From Gracilaria vermiculophylla (Eukaryota; Rhodophyta; Florideophyceae; Gracilariales; Gracilariaceae), in assembly GCA_019155205.2 (NCBI GenBank), contig JAHNZQ020000227.1:1530-65529 (forward strand): 64,000 nt of DNA, read 5' to 3'. The translations under genes and the position numbers were made by a program. The first letter of the stretch is position 1; the number at the start of each line of letters is the position of its first letter. Positions 31,106-41,485 of the stretch are shown one piece after another. Under the pieces are notes generated by a model that was not told the DNA's origin, ran no database searches, and saw only the letters and a program-made list of their open reading frames with translations.

Positions 31106-32190
31106 GAGAGAACCGATTGTTCGACACCACGCGTGGAAAGAAAGCAGGCGGGCGGCGTCAACGAGGGAGAAGATGTCGGGCGGATCGGAGCGGAGGGCGT
31201 CAGAAACGACGAGCGCGGCATCGGAGAGGGCGCAGTGCGTGGCGACGAAGTCAGGGTCGGAGAGAGCGAGGTGCCGCACGGCGGGCAAGAAAGCGTACAC
31301 GTGGCACGCAATGTGAGGACGGCGTCCCGCGCGGCACGAGGGTCGGTGCACAGCGCCACATCGGCGAGCAGCGCGGCCAGCTGACGTGCCAGCGCAAATA
31401 CAGCGGCGCGCATAAGGCGCACGACGCGCACGCCGTCGAGGTCGGCGAGGCTCAGGTCCCGCGGCGGTGGCCGGCGTAGCGGCGCCGCAAGCGCCGTGGC
31501 CGACCACTAGCGTCGGCACCACGCACACGCTCTGCGCCGCGTCGATGGCTGCGCACAGCTGTGCGTAACACTCGAGCGTCACCGAGTGCGCCATTGGCTG
31601 CATCGTGTCCGCGCGTGACCGCGCCTCCGCCGTGCGCGGCGCGAGTGCGGTAAGCGGAGACACGAATGCACTCGTTATTGGCAACGGAAGCGCACGGACG
31701 GAGGCAAAATAGCCGCGGTGGTGGTAATGGCAGTGATGGCCGTAACGACGAAGGTGGCCGTAACGGCGGGGGCCGTGGTTGCGGTGGGTGCAGCGGTTGG
31801 GACGGCGACGGTGCCGGCGGCGGCGACGGCAAAGTTGGCGAGGGAGGAGGCAGATGTGAAAAACTGCTTAAGTGCATGGCATGTACGGCAGCAGCACGGG
31901 TGAGCTCGTGGCTCACTGAGTGAGCTGACCGACGGTGGCGTGCGAGAAGAGGAGCGGCAGCAATGCACGGTGGTGACAATAACCAATGACACATTGGAGC
32001 GCACACGAGCTGTCGAGCATTCGCTAAGCGTGAGCGCGCTCAGCTCTGTTGGTGGTCTTCGGCGGGGTGAGCATCGTCGGTGCAAAGCTCGGCCAGTGGC
32101 TGGGGGCTGCGCAGCGCAAGGGCGTCGAGGCACCGCTCTAAGGACGCGAAATAAATGTCTTCGAACAAGCGCTCGTCCATGAATCAGCAC
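31061..32190 (-). pseudogene. Helical-repeat (Ufd2/UBE4-core-like?) gene remnant, copy B
   Basis: GC-rich, with overlapping ORFs in several frames. DPDFVATHCALSDAALVVSDALR, LLADVALCTDP and EARSRADTMQPMAHS parallel DPDFAATHRALYNGTQANSDVLR, LLADVSLCTDS and ETHLRVDALQLAAHA in the neighbour at 32.7-34.1 kb, so these are tandem paralogues. Helix-rich Ala/Leu sequence and an 'FxxTHRALxxG' segment recall the Ufd2/UBE4 ubiquitin-elongation core; this assignment is tentative. An Ala/Thr-rich segment lies upstream (about 31,680-31,870). Confidence 0.35.
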
Positions 32191-32382
32191 ACCCTACAAG
32201 CGTCGAGCTGCAGCTGCATGGCGTATTGCTCGTCCACAACCACGTGCCTCACGTGGTGTACGAAAATGAGCGCCTTGCGGAGCCCGAGGTGCCATTCGTC
32301 GCTGGTCAGGCAATGCATGGCGCTTTGCATGCCAATGTTGCTGGTGGTGGCCAACAGCTGCACCAAGCAATCGATGTGCAAC

Positions 32383-32392
32383 GGCGACTGCA

Positions 32393-32466
<74 letters not shown>

Positions 32467-32600
32467 GGTGACGGCGGACCACGACGGTGACGACGACGGG
32501 GATGGCGACAGCGTGGCGACGGCAACGGTGACGGGGACAGTGACGACGACGGCGACGGCGACGACGATGGCGACAGCGCGGCGACAGCAACGGTGACGGC
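32383..32600. repeat. (GGCGAC)n microsatellite with degenerate flank
   Basis: Pure GGCGAC units from about 32,395 to 32,460, then GGTGAC and mixed GACGAC/GGCGAC units to about 32,600. It makes long low-complexity ORFs (poly Arg, poly Ala-Val, poly Ser-Pro) in all frames, which I do not annotate. Confidence 0.95.
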
Positions 32601-32671
32601 GGTTGCGCGGTGCTGAGCGCAATTAGCTGCTAGATGCGGGCAAACTACAGCTCCTTCACGCGCTGGCACAG

Positions 32672-34101
32672 CTAGCGCAACAATCTGGACATCAGCACGA
32701 TATGCGCGCGCGGCAGGTGTGTTCCCATGTCGCGCTCGGCTGGCGCGACGTCGGCCATGTGCCTGCACAGAGGCGTGACGCGTGCGAGGGCAAAGTATTT
32801 GTGCACCGACGCGAGCTTACTTTCGGTAACAAATCGCGCCAGGCACTGGAGCAGCACTGCGGGTGTCCAGGCGAGTGCGAACCACTCGCCATTGGCGGCG
32901 AGCTGCGCGACGGCAGCCACGACGTCTGCGCCGTGCGTGGGATTGGCGGTGAAGTCTGCGCGCAGACGGGCGTTGAGGGCGGCATCGCGTTCGCGCTCGG
33001 TGTCTTCGCTGAAGGCGGTGGTGAGCGTTTGTGAGACTCTGTTCAGCAGATGGGTGAGTTGAGGGTGCGGATGTGGCGGCTTGCTCGAGTCCTGCTGGTC
33101 GAGGGCGGCGGCGAGGGCGACGGTGGCGGGGCGGTTGTACAGCACGTCTTTCGGGCTAATCTGGTGAGTGACAGGTGCTACCAGGGCGTTATTGTCGACA
33201 TGGGCGGCCCAATGCAGGAAAGGCGCCTATTTGACGCTGTAGGCGATGGAGTGAAATTCACGGAAGTGTGGGGCGACGGAGTGCAACTCGGGCATGAGCT
33301 TGACGCTTACACGCGCGATGTGCGCGGCGGCGAGGTCGCAAGTGGGATTACGCAGGGCGTTGGACGGTGTGAGGTTGAGTGCGAGGTTGGGAATGGCGTC
33401 AGCACGGAAGGGGTTGCGGAGGACGTCGAGGCTGTCGCCGAGCAGCAGACGCACGCGGGTGGCGTCACCAGGGAAGAGGGCGGCTGGCCAGTCGAAGCGG
33501 AGGACGTCAGAGTTGGCTTGGGTGCCATTGTAGAGGGCGCGATGCGTGGCGGCAAAATCGGGGTCAAAGCGAACGAGGTGGTGCTCGGTAGGCAGGACGG
33601 CTTCCTCGTGGCGCATGAGGTGAGGACGGTGGCACGTGTGGGGCAAGAATCGGTGCACAGCGACACATCGGCGAGGAGAGTGGGCACCTGGCGCACGAGC
33701 GTAAACGCGGCGGCCCGCAGCAGACGCACAGCGCACAAGCCGGCGAGGTAAACGAGTCGCACGCGCCAATGCTGCAAGAGCGCGGCGACGGCGCCTGAGG
33801 CACGATGCCACGGGCAGTCACGCAGTCTTGCAGCTGCACAGCAGCGCAGCCACATAGCTCCAGCAGCGGCGGTGGCAGGGCAACGGCACGGCGGTGTAGC
33901 AAACGCTGTGCTGAGCATCAGCGCTGCCGCCTGGCACGCGTTCAGCGCCCCCTCGATGGCTTTTGGCAGCTGCGAGTAGAACTGGTGCGTTGCCGCGTGC
34001 GCCGCAAGCTGCAACGCGTCCACGCGCAAATGCGTCTCAGCCGAGCCCGGCAGCAGCTCGTGGACCGCGACTGACCGCAACAGAGCGTCCGTGGGTCGCA
34101 A
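32672..34101 (-). pseudogene. Helical-repeat (Ufd2/UBE4-core-like?) gene remnant, copy A
   Basis: Two frames cover it: 33227-34101 for the N-terminal part, and 32672-33145 after a stop. Segments in order: ELLPGSAETHLRVDALQLAA, YLAGLCAVRLLRAAAFTLVRQ, FDPDFAATHRALYNG, VRLLLGDSLDVLRNPFRADA, PSNALRNPTCDLAAAHIARV, FREFHSIAYSV, LNRVSQTLTTAFSEDTERER. The order 'FxxTHRALxxG ... NPxLR-like ... FxxF' recalls the armadillo-like core of Ufd2/UBE4 (E4 ubiquitin ligases), but no U-box follows. It could instead be another HEAT-like protein. Its GC content is far above the surroundings. Confidence 0.35.
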
Positions 34102-34466
34102 CGCCGCCTATTTTCCACCTAGCTCCGTCGCCGCCGCCGCCGCTGCCGCCGCTGCGGCCGCAATAGTCACTATCACTGCATGCACTGCTGTTCCGCTGCC
34201 ATCACCGCGGCTGTGGACGTCGATGTGCGAGGAGAACGCCGACAGCCACGACGCCCGCTGCTCCGACGGGGCCGCCATCGTTTCAGCATCGACAACCTTC
34301 TCCCCGTATCACCCAGACGCACATCTCGTGGTATGCACTTTTCGCAGGATACCTCCTTTACTTTTGACCAACCCTACATTAGTAGGACTTCGGAGCAAGA
34401 GAAAATATCCTTGTTTTATATCCCAGAATGACGAATCTCAGCATTTCTCAACAATGCCATATTGGT

Positions 34467-35162
34467 CTACGCACCGCTTCCTCCACCTTCGGCATCAGAC
34501 GCTGTTTCGGCTTCCGTTAGAACTTTCACTTCCATTTCTACTCCCAAGACATCCCCTTCAACTTCATTTCCTCTCCCAATTCCGGCAACCCATGCTTTAA
34601 ATACTGGCTCTTGCCCATCCGTCCGTGCGCCACAGCGGGCATCTAGATCACTTCGTTTTCCTTCCGTTAAAGGAACATTTTCTTCACAACCCTGCTCGGA
34701 TCTCTCCGTTCCAGACGTTTTCACGCAGGATGGTCTTTGTACATCTTCTTTCTTTCCTTTCTTTCCGTTGACAGATCGCTCCGGTTTATCTCGCTTTGCA
34801 CTTCGTAGTCCTGGTCCAGTATCATTCAGTCCACCTTTCAATTCTTCTTCATCTGCTTTCGAATGACACTCCTTCTCACCTAAACGTTTTATCATTTCTT
34901 CATTATCTGTGCGGTGACGGTGTAGAACAGGTTCACTGGAGACACTCGTATTCCGGTCACCTTCGCATTCATCATCACTCTGAATTAGCGAGCCAGAATC
35001 TTCTTCACTTCCATCCGAATTGCCTTCATCATTTTCCTCTGGGTCTTCCTCTTCCTCTTCCACATCCGAATTCTCATCCACGCTGCAATCGCTTCCTTCA
35101 TCGTCTGAGGTCTCACTTTCACTATTCTGGGCTTGCCTTCGCTCGACCAAACCCTTCCTCAT
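34467..35162 (-). CDS. Highly acidic low-complexity protein
   Basis: A 231-codon ORF from ATG at 35162. Residues about 15-75 are almost all Asp, Glu and Ser (DVEEEEEDPEENDEGNSD), followed by mixed Lys/Glu/Ser sequence with no domain. Such acidic tracts are common in histone-binding and chromatin proteins. It follows the cupin-like gene (35,232) on the same strand and may be the tail of that gene after a stop, or a separate partner. The matching place in copy 1 (below 10,130) has no equivalent acidic ORF. Confidence 0.45.
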   Translation of the reverse strand: MRKGLVERRQAQNSESETSDDEGSDCSVDENSDVEEEEEDPEENDEGNSDGSEEDSGSLIQSDDECEGDRNTSVSSEPVLHRHRTDNEEMIKRLGEKECHSKADEEELKGGLNDTGPGLRSAKRDKPERSVNGKKGKKEDVQRPSCVKTSGTERSEQGCEENVPLTEGKRSDLDARCGARTDGQEPVFKAWVAGIGRGNEVEGDVLGVEMEVKVLTEAETASDAEGGGSGA

Positions 35163-35231
35163 CTGTTTCTCGATGTTCTTAAACTAAAACGGATACAACA
35201 TCTCACTACCAGTCACACGCCTAATATAAGC

Positions 35232-36625
35232 CTACGGTACATCCCTGATCATCCACTGCTTTCCCGATTCCATCCACATCGGACGCTCTGGAGCTCCCTT
35301 TACAACCTTATACACCACACTGTATCCCTTCGGAGTTAACTCTCGCACCGGGTTCTGCCTGTATACATCTAAAAGTACCTGGTCGTCTTCCAAAACGTCG
35401 TACACTTCGGCCATGAGCCTCTTTCTGGTAGCATTATTCAGTTTCACGTCAAAAATAGACGGAATAGTACCCACGGTTCCGTTCATTGCAAGCCCTTGGT
35501 TCACTTTATTGTACCTCTCCCACTTCATGTACTTCAGCTCCGATGCCTTCACCAGCAGCGAAATTGTGTCCTCATACTCATCCAGGCTTTCATACTTTTC
35601 GGGATCATCTCGAACTAAGAACGTTATATTCTCATCTCCTGTCCTAAATATTTGAAGCATATTATACCCAAACACCTGAACGCTAAATTCAGAGTGTGTT
35701 TCAAATCGAACAGCGTAAGAGGCCGGAATGATGAGGGTGCTACCGGTCGTCATGGAAAACGTTCTACATTCCCCGTTATTCAATGGTTTAGACCGAGAAC
35801 GAACTCATAATAGCGACCTCGTTGATGTTCTTCTCCGTTGTGCCCACTTATAATGTGTTTCGTTACAGTTAAGTACACAACGACTAATTCAAGTCTTTCT
35901 AAAACAAATACAGGGTCCCTCCCAGGAAGTAAGGTGAACACTGCATACGTTCCGAGCACATTGTTCTCGCAAGGCTCCCTCGCATTCTGGGTCCACCAAA
36001 AACTCCATGTGCTTCTCGACGGTAATGGAAAACGGGTCACCTTTGACACCAGTGCACTTCGTCCCAATTCCACGTTAACCTCTCCCATTTTCTCGTCCAG
36101 GACGCGGGAAAATCTTGCATCCCATGCAATACAGGAAGCACAACCTTAATGAACGGATGATATGAGCTCCATGGCACCAGGTCGCATCATTTGCTTGCAG
36201 TTCTTTCCATGTCTCTCGACCACTATACCACGACTGAGCACTTGTCACAAAACAAACTACTCGGCAAGTATGAGGGCCTCCATCACTTCACAAATAGTTT
36301 GTTGTTTCCCAAACCGAACCACTGTCCCTTCTCCGTTCAGGCCTTTGTAGTCCTTGTCGCAAGACTGAAACACATGCTTTGATCGAGTACCCATGACAAC
36401 ATTTCTGTCGTCGTGTGGTTCCAGGTATCCGTTAATCTGCATGTACTCCACGGCAGAGAGGCCATGAACAACCATCCCAAACCCAAAATCTTCTATAAGC
36501 CCGTCAAAAGCTACGATCCATGTCGTTAATTCGACAGACTCGTTCCACTTGATTGGTGTCCCTCTCAAATCCTCCAGATATACCAGATCTCGGATCGATT
36601 TCGTGCCACTTAAGATAGTCCACAC
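35232..36625 (-). pseudogene. Cupin-like unknown gene, copy 2
   Basis: ORFs 36257-36625 and 35780-36088 share a frame; 35232-35783 is shifted by one base at an overlap. Strand-rich centre: YAVFTLLPG, LELVVVYLTV, then TFSMTTGSTLIIPASYAVRFETHSEFSVQVFGYN, where GSTLIIPASYAVRF has the G-x-x-x-x-V/I-P-x-x-x-x-H/F pattern of a cupin strand pair. C-terminal motifs match copy 1 (10130-11577). CENP-C/Mif2-like cupins are the nearest analogy I can name, with low confidence. It precedes the acidic ORF and lies next to the Ulp1 remnant, as copy 1 lies next to the Ulp1 gene. Confidence 0.5.
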
Positions 36626-37309
36626 TGTTCGCGTTCTTGCTTCGTGCTATCACCCATGAATGTTCTATCCAGCTAACGCCGCAATCCGTAATAGCTTTTC
36701 AAGGTCACCGACTCGTATGCACCGTAGTAGTCGGCAAAAGATATCCGCAATGCACTGACAGAGGTCGAAACCCTCGAAAGAAGGAAAGTGGTACCTAGCT
36801 CTTGCAGCACCGTACCCCGCTGCACCTGTAACGAAGACATATCGCATCGATGCCCAGGCACATTGGAAATTATCGTTAGCTTACCCCGTTTTTATCATGT
36901 GAAAACAACGGCATTAAAAAGACAAACGAGTTCCTTATTCCCAATCCCATACGTACCTCAAATGGATCGCCTGGAGATATCGCGAGAAACACGAATGCGT
37001 GTCCCACACTTCGGCCTTCAGTTCCGTGATATCACAAGTGTAACACCCACACACTTGAGCGGCAGCGGCATGGGACGTCAGGCACAACCCCCGCAAATAA
37101 CGTGATCGAAATAGTCTCATGACGCTTTAGGTTGGCACGGGGTCCTGCGTCATGCATTGTACAGCCCGACGTTGGCCCCCTCGATTACCCACTTTTTTGC
37201 AATACGTTTTTTAAAATGAAAATAGCACAATCTACGAGGCGAGATAGTCCTGTGCAGAGGTGCCACGCGAGGTATGCGCATTTACCAATCAATCCCAGGG
37301 TACTACACG

Positions 37310-37528
37310 TTAGTGTAACCATCCATATTCACCAGACGCGTGTGTCCTAATCTTAAAAGGTGGATACCCATGATTGTCATTTCTCATCGACCTATTGACG
37401 GCCATCGTGGCGGAATGCAGTATTTCATGCTGCATTCCATGCACTGCTTGCTTTCCACAGCCAAATGATTCCATTCTTTTGCACTTTGAGCACCATGCAG
37501 AAAGGAAAACACAGTTCCATTTTTCCAA
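37310..37528 (-). pseudogene. Ulp1-like protease remnant
   Basis: A 72-codon fragment: CSKCKRMESFGCGKQAVHGMQHEI aligns with CPKQKRGKLDCGWHVSKNIQVV of the intact-looking Ulp1 domain at 6.5-7.4 kb, with the catalytic Cys retained in GCG. The His and Asp parts are not found upstream. A short and tentative match supported mainly by context. The stretch 36,626-37,309 holds no supported gene. Confidence 0.35.
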
Positions 37529-37747
37529 ACGTAAAACGCTCTTCTGTATAACATAGTTTCGGCTGCCTCTACCAGTGCCTAGCAGTACACTTCCGGCGCG
37601 ACACTTGGCAAATTCATTTCGCTCTCAACCTCCAAAACAACGGTACGTTCTTACCTTTTCCCTCCTTCATATCCTACCATTACCTTTCCTGTGCGTTCTT
37701 CCGTCCAACACCTCCAACTACACCGCTCTTCGTACCCGTTTCTGGCT

Positions 37748-38240
37748 ATAGCCGTGGAGGTTTAGCTTTCGCGCACATTACGCGAATGCGACCACTACGG
37801 TCTTGTTGGTACCCACGATGGCGAGTCTCGTCCCAGGACTTACAGTGTAATGGAACAAGTGAGAATGTTCGGGGCTCTCAAGCGTTACTGGATTGAGAAC
37901 CAGAGGATCCGTTTCAATAAAACCATAATCCAACTGACACCGCGGCCGCGTACTTTGTCATGGAAAACCCTGTTGGATGTCTACGAGGAGCTTCGTTGTT
38001 CCCAGCTTTGAAATCAAGGGGATGTCATCGGGTTCCTCGATCGCCCAATCAGCAACGCCACGAAAAGGATAAATATGTTGGGGGCAGATCGTTTGCTGGA
38101 TGCTAATGTCACTGACGAACTTCTTTATTTGGAATCTCTTGGTATCACGAGCTTCTCCGCATAAACCCTAAACAATCTGAACAACCGGGATGTGAAAAGC
38201 GGGAAGCCCACGGCTTACCTCTGGATGTTGCGTAATCGCC
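37748..38240 (+). pseudogene. Orphan copy of the new MEQV/GADRLL module
   Basis: Frame starting before YSVMEQVRMFGALKRYW (the ATG inside it is at 37850), then SWKTLLDVYEELRCSQL-stop-NQGDVIGFLDRP, INMLGADRLLDANV and LGITSFSA-stop. It parallels the modules at about 8.3-8.6 kb (before Ulp1) and 40.6-40.95 kb (before the helicase), with TGA and TAA breaks. What followed is lost; 38.24-38.93 kb shows only low-grade coding traces. A possible ParB-like HR remnant (LQLHRSSYPFLAIAV) precedes it. Confidence 0.55.
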
Positions 38241-38928
38241 AAGGATTGGCACAGACATACATCTTCACTAAGCCACAAAGCTCCTGCTGATTTGAGTTCT
38301 TCCCTCGCGAGTTTTTCATTCTGTTCTTCGTGGTTTCTTTGCCTGACTATGAACCTGCTTCAAATGCAGCATTATCTGCTGCGTTTAGCTACATTTCGTT
38401 GCGTTTCGCATCCCGTCAACAGACGTAAAGCACCTCTACTACAAGGGCGAACCCTTGCGCTTGGTAAACTCCCTAAAACCCTAATTCCCATGTGTTTGCA
38501 ATGGAGTACGCTGTTTTCCATAATGTACAGGACCCTCCCGTCATGACCGCCACGTCATGCTGTAACAGATGTTCTCGCTTCGTTATCACGTCTGGCCATT
38601 GATGTCATCCCCAATCCTCGGAGCACTCTGGAAGCACAGCGCAACAATCCAGCGCGCTCTGTGCCTTCATATGGGCCACGATGTATAACTTTGACGCTCT
38701 TCAACACCCCAGAACGGCATTTACCAGTCCTTTCCCAACAATTCTCAGAGTCATTTAGCTACCGCAGACCAAAATATCACTGAAAACTATCCTCTCTCAC
38801 CGTGCCCATGAGATGCACCGTTCTTCCTTCGCCGTCCTTCTTTTGTGTCATTCATTGATCTTCGTATGTCTCCGCTGCTTGTCTTCGTTGTGCTGCTCCG
38901 AAGTCACATTTTCCTGAACAAAGACATA

Positions 38929-40206
38929 CAGTCTGTTTCGAAATCATAACACGTTGGTGTCAAAGTAAAAAAATGATGAGTTCGGTATTGTACGGCTACA
39001 AAATTCAGTTTCAAGATAAATTCAAGTCCAAAAACCGTTTCAAAACCAAAACAACTTTATCAACTTGAAGTCTTCTCTGGCGACTTAGAAACTAATTTCC
39101 CCACCTTTTTGCCGAATAACCCTAATACAGCGTTTAGGCATTGACTTGATTTAGCCAATAAATGTCGAAACTGAAACATTGTCACAGCAATTTTTAATAA
39201 AGTTTTTTAAATCAAAAACTGTGCTGAACTGCCTGCCATGGCCATAAACCATTTTTGATAATAGACCCCATATATTTTCAATGGGGTTCAAGTCCGGTGA
39301 GCGCGCTGGCCATTCCATGACATGAATGCTTGCTTCTTGTAGCCAGTCTGTCACCAATTTAGATTTGTGTACCGGGGCATTATCTTGTTGGAAAACAAAA
39401 TTTTCTCCATGTACACAATATCCAAAAGGTTCCATGTAGTTATAGAGAACTTCCTGATAGCGTGCAGAGTCCATATTTCCATCAATAAAGACAATTTCTG
39501 TTTTTCCATACTTTGATGTACCAGCCCATACCATTACAGAACTGCCCCTAGAGTGTCTTGTATAAAATTGTGAACGTTCTTTTCTAAGATCATGCCAGTA
39601 ATACTTAAAACAATCTGGACCATCCAAGATAAACTACTTTCATCAGAAAATATTACTGTGTTCCATTCGTCTTTCCAGTGCGCTATGTTTGCACACCAAA
39701 GCACTCTTTTTTGCTTATGCTGTTTTTCCATAAAGAAAGTTTTTCTCAACCTTTTCTACTTGAAAAAATTTTTCTTATTAATTTCCCTCCATATTGTTGC
39801 TTTCGATACGTTGAGGTTCAAGTTTTTTGCATTATTCTTGCACGAAACCTTTCCTCGGCACATTTACAGCTTAATACAGCGCTTATCTGTTGGAATGAGA
39901 AGATTGGGACGCCCTGTGGCTTTTTTTTCTCCATAATTTGCTTCGTTTTTAAGAAACCAGAGAATTGGGGCAGGATGACGCTTCAAATATCGTCCAATTT
40001 CGCCATATGATTTACCGTTAGCTTTCAATTGTACAATTTCAAGCTGATCGGAGCACGAAAGAGGTGATCCTCGAGCCATATTGATGGATTTTGCTGATGT
40101 ACTATTATGATTATGAAACGGTTTTTACTTATATGCTCTGCAAAAGGCGCACTACAGTACTATTTTGGCGCGTTTCTTATGCGTGATATGATTTTGAAAC
40201 GCACTG
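38929..40206 (-). mobile_element. Tc1/mariner element with both ends
   Basis: Ends are CAGTCTGTTTCGAAATCATA (left) and its near-complement TATGATTTTGAAACGCACTG (right), flanked by TA on both sides (38927-38928 and 40207-40208). About 24 bp of terminal inverted repeat, 1,278 bp in total. It encloses a transposase on the minus strand and nothing else. CAGT ends with a TA duplication are diagnostic of the superfamily. Confidence 0.93.
39151..40079 (-). pseudogene. Tc1-like DD34E transposase
   Basis: Starts at ATG 40079 with a paired-like helix-turn-helix (SCSDQLEIVQLKANGKSYGEIGRYL) and GRPNLL linker. Catalytic motifs: VIFSDES (first Asp), FQQDNAPVH (second Asp) and SPDLNPIENIWG (Glu), with exactly 34 residues between second Asp and Glu. 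Frames change between 39749 and 39627 and a stop separates the N-terminal ORF, so it is inactive although all three acids persist. It inserted just upstream of the helicase gene copy 2. Confidence 0.9.
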
Positions 40207-40258
40207 TACCCCACTTGCAATACACCAACCTGACCCTTATCCGTTCGAAGTCGCAGCC

Positions 40259-40531
40259 ATGGATGATGGGCTCTCGCGCGCATTGTACGAATGCATACTT
40301 CGTGCACGCTTTAGCCCGATTCGATTTTCGAGCATAGATCTCTTCATTGGACCTCTAATTGGACGTATCTCTGTCCTTTTACGTCTACTACAGGTGTCAC
40401 GCAAAATCGTTGTCCCTGCCCTTTTCCAGAAGCATCATTGCCTCCTCGTAGCTTGTGTCAAAAAAGGCATTGCGAAAGGAAAAATAATGGTTCTCGGTGG
40501 CGGACACCGTTTGCTTGTGTCCGCGTATTAA
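40259..40531 (+). pseudogene. ParB-like N-terminal segment of helicase gene copy 2
   Basis: An ATG-started 90-codon ORF in the same frame as 40532-41392, ended by a TAA. FSPIRFSSIDLFIGPLIG, RKIVVPALFQ, CLLVACVKKG and KIMVLGGGHRLLVSAY parallel the segment at 8626-8955 (VVKG...YIVVGGNHRRHLF), with the GxHR motif kept as GGHR. The stop is probably a decay mutation, so this was the N-terminus of the long helicase protein. It begins 50 bases after the Tc1 end. Confidence 0.5.
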
Positions 40532-41392
40532 ATGCACACTCCGTTCATACCATATCAGCTCGTCAATTTCGGTACCGTAAATGATTTTAATGATTCAGTA
40601 AGGCTATCTCTTCACGGTTCTGTTATTACCCGTCATACCCAGAGCACAGAGCCCCGTTCCAAGACATACGGATTCATGGAGCAAGTCAAGATCTACGGAG
40701 GGCTCAAACAGTACTGGAAACTGAAAGAAAAACGACGAGTTAAGTCCATGAACTCAAAGAGAAAACAACGGCCCCTCGCAATGACGCAGAACAAACTGTT
40801 GGACACATATTCCGTTTTTGGTTGTTTTTCACCCGCAGGTAGTGCGCATGTGATTGGGTTCCTCTATGGCACAGCAAAGTGTATCACGAAAAAGGGATAC
40901 ATGTCTGGTGCTGATAGGTTATTGTATGCCAATTTCATTGAAGAACCGGTGAATCTAGTATGGGCAAAACGAACCAAAATGCTGAACACCCAACCTCCCC
41001 ACCCGTTTTGGAACGAATACAACCAGAACTCCCCCTCCACTTCTGCTTCGCTTTTACGCCCTTTAACGGGCCTGCGTGTGTTGACCGGTTATCGCTGCCA
41101 GAGTTGCACTTCCTGTTATATTGATCTGCACCATCTCTTGGAGCATATAAGGTTTTCTCATTCCCAGATGGACCTTACAGCAGAGGCTCATCACCATCAA
41201 GTGACACACCAAGGCACAGTTCGTGTACAGAACATATTCAGTGGACCTCGCGGTCTCCTGTTTGGAGTCAGCTTCGATCGCCCCCTTGGATCAGTTCCTG
41301 ATAGATTTCATATTTCTCCGTCGTCACTTTCATTTGCACCAGCGCCGATCCCTCCTCAGAGTCCTCGCCAATCCATCCTTAATAACCTTTAG
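40532..41392 (+). pseudogene. New module plus C2H2 finger of helicase gene copy 2
   Basis: An ATG-started ORF of 286 codons. The first half is the module shared with the Ulp1 gene: TYGFMEQVKIYGGLKQYW, VIGFLYGTAKCITKKGYMSGADRLL. The second half is LTGLRVLTGYRCQSCTSCYIDLHHLLEHIRFSH, a C2H2-like finger matching copy 1 (GLSVVKDFQCSSCSSCY). The tail is Pro-rich. It shows both domains in one uninterrupted frame, which proves the fusion. It ends at TAG; the frame resumes at 41,486. Confidence 0.7.
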
Positions 41393-41485
41393 GAACACAC
41401 CCCTCATTCTCCACTTCGTGGCTCACTCCCTTCCACTTATCATACCTACACCACATCCTCTGTTAAGAAAGCAGCGGGAAGCTTT

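Noticed and set aside
32184..32768. Long ORFs of poly-Arg, Ala-Val or Ser-Pro across the GGCGAC tract
   Set aside because: All frames are open because of the hexamer repeat; no real protein evidence.
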